DNA of 8,304 bases from Anaerolineales bacterium. Its GTDB lineage: Bacteria > Chloroflexota > Anaerolineae > Anaerolineales > E44-bin32. The stretch spans positions 1 to 8,304 of the forward strand of contig JAUWFP010000079.1 of NCBI GenBank assembly GCA_030606845.1. Direction: 5' to 3'. The notes beneath the pieces are model-generated. The model was not told where the DNA came from and did not search any database. It saw only the letters and a list, made by a program, of their open reading frames with translations. Of this stretch, positions 5,794-8,304 are shown piece after piece. The translations under genes and the position numbers were made by a program. Position 1 is the stretch's first letter; each line of letters opens with the position of its first letter.

Positions 5794-7782
5794 TTATTCA
5801 CCCGGAAGTGGCTGCCAATCCGGCTGCAGATCGCGCCCGGGGTTCTGGGTCAGGTTTGTCTGACCTGAGCCGGAGTTCGTCATGATGTAGATTTCAGGAT
5901 TCTGGTCACGGGTGGACGTGAAAACGATCCACTGATCGTTGGGTGAGAATGACGGTTCCTTGTTTCCCAGCGAGCTCGTGAGAGAGATGGGGTCAAGGCC
6001 GGGGTTCTGCGCATAAGCGATATAGATCTCCTGCTTGCCGTATTTCACGAGCCAGGTGAAGGCGATGAATTGACCATTTGATGACCAGGATAAATGATCG
6101 GCGCCGATTATTTTGTCTTGGAGATCAAACCATGAGGGTTCGCCGCCCTCTGCCGATCTCAAAATGATGCGACCAGGGGCTTGGTTTATTGACGCGATGA
6201 CGGCAAGTGTCTGCCCGTTGGGGGACCACGCGGGGGCGTATTCGACAGCATATCCCGCGGTGACATTCCGCGGCGCTTCAGTGATTGAGCAGTTCTCAGG
6301 CGCCGGGTTGCACTCAACGCTCGTGACGAACACCTGCTTCAATGAATTAACGCGCGTGCTTGTAAAGGCGATTTGACTGCCGTCAGGGGACCAGGCGGGA
6401 TCGAAATCATCGCCGATGTTCTCTGTAAGATTGGTCGGTTCCCCGGAACGATCGACGTTGATTACGAAGAGGTCGAGCCCAAGATCATTGCCATACGTAT
6501 CACTACCGCCCGGCGCTGTATAGAGTATTTTCATTCCATCGTTTGACCATCTGGGTTGGCCCTTGTTGCCAGGACCGAAAGTTAACTGTCGCAGATCACT
6601 CCCGTCTGCATTCATCGTCCAGATTTGTAAAGTGCGTCCGTCCTCGCGGTCGCTAATAAAGGCGATTCTGCCGCCACCGCCAATGACGATGGTCGTAGCA
6701 GTCGGCGTAGGCGTTTGGGTTGGCGTGGACGAAGGTTCAGGGACAGGCGTTGCCGTGTTGGGAATTGGCGTCGGTGTAGTTGTGTTCTCTGGTTGAGCGA
6801 CAACGGCCACGGTGGTCTCAGTTGGCTGCGCCCGACTTCCACCGACGGGCAGAACGCCGCTGAGAGCGAGCGCCGCTCCACTACCGAGCAAGATTAGAGC
6901 GAGAACTCCGAGACCGATCCAAAGGCCAACCTTTCGGGATTTAGGAGGAGCGGGATGTTTCAACGGGGCGCGAATCGTCTCCAGTTGCATGCGACCCGCC
7001 AACGCCATGCAGAAACTGGCCATATCCGGGAAGCGTTCCTCCTGCTTCAAAGCCATCGCTCTTTCTAGCGCGGCCTCCACATGTTCAGGCACGGCGGGAT
7101 TAAGTTCGCGAACTGGTTTAAGGATTTCTTTGCCAAGCATGCGTTGGATGCTGTCTGCCGGACGTTGATTGGTTAAAAAGGAGTAAAGCGTTGCTGCCAG
7201 GGAGTACATATCGCTGCGCGCGTCGGTGCGTTGTCCGCCATATTGCTCAGGAGGTGAGAATCCGGGCGTTAGCCCTCGGGCCCCGGTTGTAGTCTGTGAT
7301 TGGTCGAAGATCTTGGCGATACCGAAATCGACAAGGACGACGTTCCCGCCGGGCTGTAATTTGAGATTGGCCGGTTTTATATCGCGATGGATCACCGGCG
7401 GTTTGCGTGTGTGGAGGTAGCTCAGCGCTCCGCAGATGGATTCCGCCCAAGTCAACACCTCAGCGGGGGTTGGCGGTTGTTTCGCCACCTGCGTGTGTAG
7501 ATCGACCCCCTTGACGAAGTCCATCACCAGGTATTGGCGTTCCTCAAGGATGAAGTGGTCTGTCACTCGAGGGAGATTAGGGTGGCGCAGCGTGGCCAGC
7601 AGGCGCGCCTCACGCCGGAACTGTCGCTCTGATTCCGGGCTTGGGTTGAGGTTTTCTTTGACGGCGACTTTGATATCTAGAGTCAGATCATGGGCAAGAA
7701 AAACAGCGCCCATACCACCTTTTCCGAGCTGTCCTTCGATGCGGTACCGGTCGCGAAGTATGTCACCAGGTTGGAGCGGCAT
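5794..7782 (-). CDS. Membrane Ser/Thr protein kinase (PknB-like) with extracytoplasmic TolB/PD40-type beta-propeller
   Basis: 662 residues. The kinase domain (about 13-262) appears complete and active: glycine loop GKGGMGAVF (20-28), ATP-binding Lys42 (VAVK), helix-C Glu58, catalytic loop HRDIKPAN (132-139, base Asp134), DFG (152-154), a Thr-rich activation segment (TTTG, 164-167) and SPPEQYG. It should phosphorylate Ser/Thr of cytoplasmic proteins. A basic stretch (KSRK) precedes one membrane helix (about 286-308). A Thr/Pro linker (316-364) leads to a six-bladed propeller (about 370-660) with repeats such as IAFISDRE, WSPDGSQIAFTSTR and PSFSPNDQWIVFTSTR. The terminal strand QPDWQP could close the ring with the first. 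C491 and C498 in blade 3 could form a disulphide outside the cell. The propeller is presumably the sensor, with an unknown ligand. The ATG has no ribosome binding site; a promoter abuts it. The gene probably leads a two-gene unit with the DUF1786 gene. Confidence 0.93.
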   Translation of the reverse strand: MPLQPGDILRDRYRIEGQLGKGGMGAVFLAHDLTLDIKVAVKENLNPSPESERQFRREARLLATLRHPNLPRVTDHFILEERQYLVMDFVKGVDLHTQVAKQPPTPAEVLTWAESICGALSYLHTRKPPVIHRDIKPANLKLQPGGNVVLVDFGIAKIFDQSQTTTGARGLTPGFSPPEQYGGQRTDARSDMYSLAATLYSFLTNQRPADSIQRMLGKEILKPVRELNPAVPEHVEAALERAMALKQEERFPDMASFCMALAGRMQLETIRAPLKHPAPPKSRKVGLWIGLGVLALILLGSGAALALSGVLPVGGSRAQPTETTVAVVAQPENTTTPTPIPNTATPVPEPSSTPTQTPTPTATTIVIGGGGRIAFISDREDGRTLQIWTMNADGSDLRQLTFGPGNKGQPRWSNDGMKILYTAPGGSDTYGNDLGLDLFVINVDRSGEPTNLTENIGDDFDPAWSPDGSQIAFTSTRVNSLKQVFVTSVECNPAPENCSITEAPRNVTAGYAVEYAPAWSPNGQTLAVIASINQAPGRIILRSAEGGEPSWFDLQDKIIGADHLSWSSNGQFIAFTWLVKYGKQEIYIAYAQNPGLDPISLTSSLGNKEPSFSPNDQWIVFTSTRDQNPEIYIMTNSGSGQTNLTQNPGRDLQPDWQPLPGE
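6691..6837 (-). repeat. Low-complexity Thr/Pro linker of the kinase
   Basis: This stretch encodes residues 316-364, dominated by Thr and Pro (TTTPTPIPNTATPVPEP, then TPTQTPTPT). At DNA level it is an irregular run of GGNGT-like units on the plus strand, not an exact tandem repeat. It sits between the membrane helix and the propeller and probably acts as an extended spacer through the cell wall. Its length could vary between strains through repeat slippage. Confidence 0.7.
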
Positions 7783-7789
7783 GCTGTAA

Positions 7790-7818
7790 ATTGTATGTCA
7801 GTGGGAGCGGCAGGGCAA
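7790..7818 (-). promoter_or_regulatory. Sigma70-type promoter of the kinase gene, giving a probably leaderless mRNA
   Basis: On the minus strand TTGCCC (7813-7818, 4 of 6 to TTGACA) is followed by exactly 17 bases and TACAAT (7790-7795, 5 of 6 to TATAAT). Only seven bases (TTACAGC) separate the -10 from the kinase ATG. Transcription would therefore start at or within a base or two of the A of ATG. No ribosome binding site is present, in agreement. Confidence 0.6.
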
Positions 7819-7866
7819 CAGCAAGGCTGTTTGCCACGATTCTCACAACGATACCTCTTGGCAACA
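7814..7866. repeat. Clustered GGCAA/TTGCC repeats in the divergent promoter region
   Basis: GGCAACAGC (7814-7822) can pair with GCTGTTTGCC (7826-7835), with one bulged base and a 3-base loop. TTGCCA (7831-7836) is also an inverted copy of TGGCAA (7859-7864). GGCAACA occurs twice directly (7814-7820, 7860-7866). The first copy overlaps the kinase -35 box and the last overlaps the candidate fdhD -35 box. They may be binding sites for a shared regulator, but short repeats of this size can be chance. Confidence 0.3.
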
Positions 7867-7884
7867 TCGCAGATGGGCTACAAT
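7858..7884 (+). promoter_or_regulatory. Candidate promoter of fdhD
   Basis: TTGGCA (7858-7863) and TACAAT (7879-7884) are good matches to -35 and -10 boxes, but the spacer is only 15 bases. This would give a leader of about 95 bases. An alternative -10, CATAAT at 7922-7927, pairs with TTGGAT at 7897-7902 across a long 19-base spacer. Neither is compelling. Confidence 0.3.
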
Positions 7885-7973
7885 TGCAGAAGTAGGTTGG
7901 ATGTTCAATATTGACGGCTTCCATAATTGCAGGCGGTCACGTAAGGTTTCATGCAACCACGCCGTTCCCGTTG

Positions 7974-7979
7974 AGGAGG
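7974..7979 (+). promoter_or_regulatory. Ribosome binding site of fdhD
   Basis: AGGAGG is a full Shine-Dalgarno match placed five bases before the ATG at 7985. It fixes the fdhD start and contrasts with the divergent kinase gene, which has no such site. Confidence 0.8.
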
Positions 7980-7984
7980 ATTGG

Positions 7985-8304
7985 ATGAGTGCAGGTACGG
8001 TCTCAGCACAATGGAATGTCTACAGCGATGGTTGGTCGCGAGCCGAGGGCGAGGCCATCGGTGAGGCGTTAGTAACAATCAGCGTAAACGCGGAGGAATG
8101 GGTAACCCTCATGTGCACGCCGTGTCAGCAAGATCTCCTGGCGTTAGGGTTCCTGGTCAGCGAAGGTTTGATCGACAGTATGAACGACGTCGATCATGTC
8201 CACGTAAGCGAGGATGGCTGCTGCGTGGACGTGTGGCTCCATGACCCTGTCGAATTGCCCAAGCGGGGCATCATCACCAGCGGGTGTGGCGGGGGCGTGA
8301 CCTT
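7985..8304 (+). CDS. fdhD: Formate dehydrogenase accessory sulfurtransferase FdhD, 3' partial
   Basis: The frame is open from ATG 7985 to the right edge (106 codons plus two bases), so the gene is cut by the window. FdhD carries sulfur from a cysteine desulfurase to the Mo/W-bis-MGD cofactor of formate dehydrogenases in the cytoplasm, and without it the enzyme is inactive. The visible part matches the family N-terminal half: EALVTISVNAEEW, then LLALGFLVSEGLI (51-63), and the catalytic loop ITSGCGGGV with Cys101. The loop has a single Cys followed by GGG, where the E. coli protein has a CxxC. This single-Cys form is, as far as I know, a known variant. A second pair, CTPC (44-47), lies in a position that is often Thr-Pro without two cysteines. 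The gene is divergent from the kinase. The formate dehydrogenase genes may lie to the right, outside the window. Confidence 0.92.
   Translation, partial: MSAGTVSAQWNVYSDGWSRAEGEAIGEALVTISVNAEEWVTLMCTPCQQDLLALGFLVSEGLIDSMNDVDHVHVSEDGCCVDVWLHDPVELPKRGIITSGCGGGVT

Noticed and set aside
6691..6837. Tandem repeat or CRISPR-like array
   Set aside because: The periodicity comes from Thr-Pro codons in a protein linker. Units are irregular and there are no spacers.
5794..7782. Plus-strand open frames opposite the kinase gene
   Set aside because: They are shadows of a strongly conserved kinase and propeller and have no independent motifs or ribosome binding sites.
7885..7984. Molybdenum-cofactor riboswitch in the fdhD leader
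   Set aside because: Only small pairings are visible (TTGCA with TGCAA; GGCGGT with ACC and GCC). I could not lay out the conserved Moco RNA core, and the leader is short.

Overview
The window looks like chromosomal DNA from an uncultured or little-studied Chloroflexota bacterium, probably of the Anaerolineae. This is inferred from the style of the proteins: a class A penicillin-binding-protein homologue with C-terminal Ig-like domains, a lipoprotein with an ALAC-type lipobox followed by a Thr/Pro/Ala linker, and a PknB-like kinase fused to a TolB/PD40-type beta-propeller. No rRNA, tRNA, CRISPR array, transposase or integrase was seen.

Layout. Positions 3-2849 (+) hold a penicillin-binding-protein homologue that enters from the left edge. 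It is broken by one in-frame TAA at 2412-2414, and the same frame stays open to a TAG at 2847-2849. Its glycosyltransferase (GT51) and transpeptidase folds are easy to recognise, but every catalytic residue that can be aligned by eye is replaced. It faces a secreted lipoprotein gene (2930-4294, -) with a C-terminal SdrD-B-like domain, and a hairpin lies between the two stops. A gap of about 290 bases follows. Next come two minus-strand genes that probably form one transcript: a Ser/Thr kinase with a membrane anchor and extracytoplasmic six-bladed propeller (5794-7782), then a DUF1786 ASKHA-like protein (4589-5740). The kinase has a good sigma70-type promoter placed so that its mRNA would be leaderless. 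A 202-base divergent region separates it from fdhD (7985 to the right edge, +), the sulfurtransferase that activates molybdenum/tungsten formate dehydrogenases.

How the genes may fit together. The kinase senses something outside the membrane and signals inward. DUF1786 is its likely co-transcribed partner. fdhD shares the intergenic control region but is read the other way. A link between the kinase/DUF1786 pair and formate metabolism is only a hypothesis from position. The most notable observation is the pseudo-enzyme penicillin-binding protein: both active sites are erased while more than 900 codons of frame are kept, apart from a single ochre codon.
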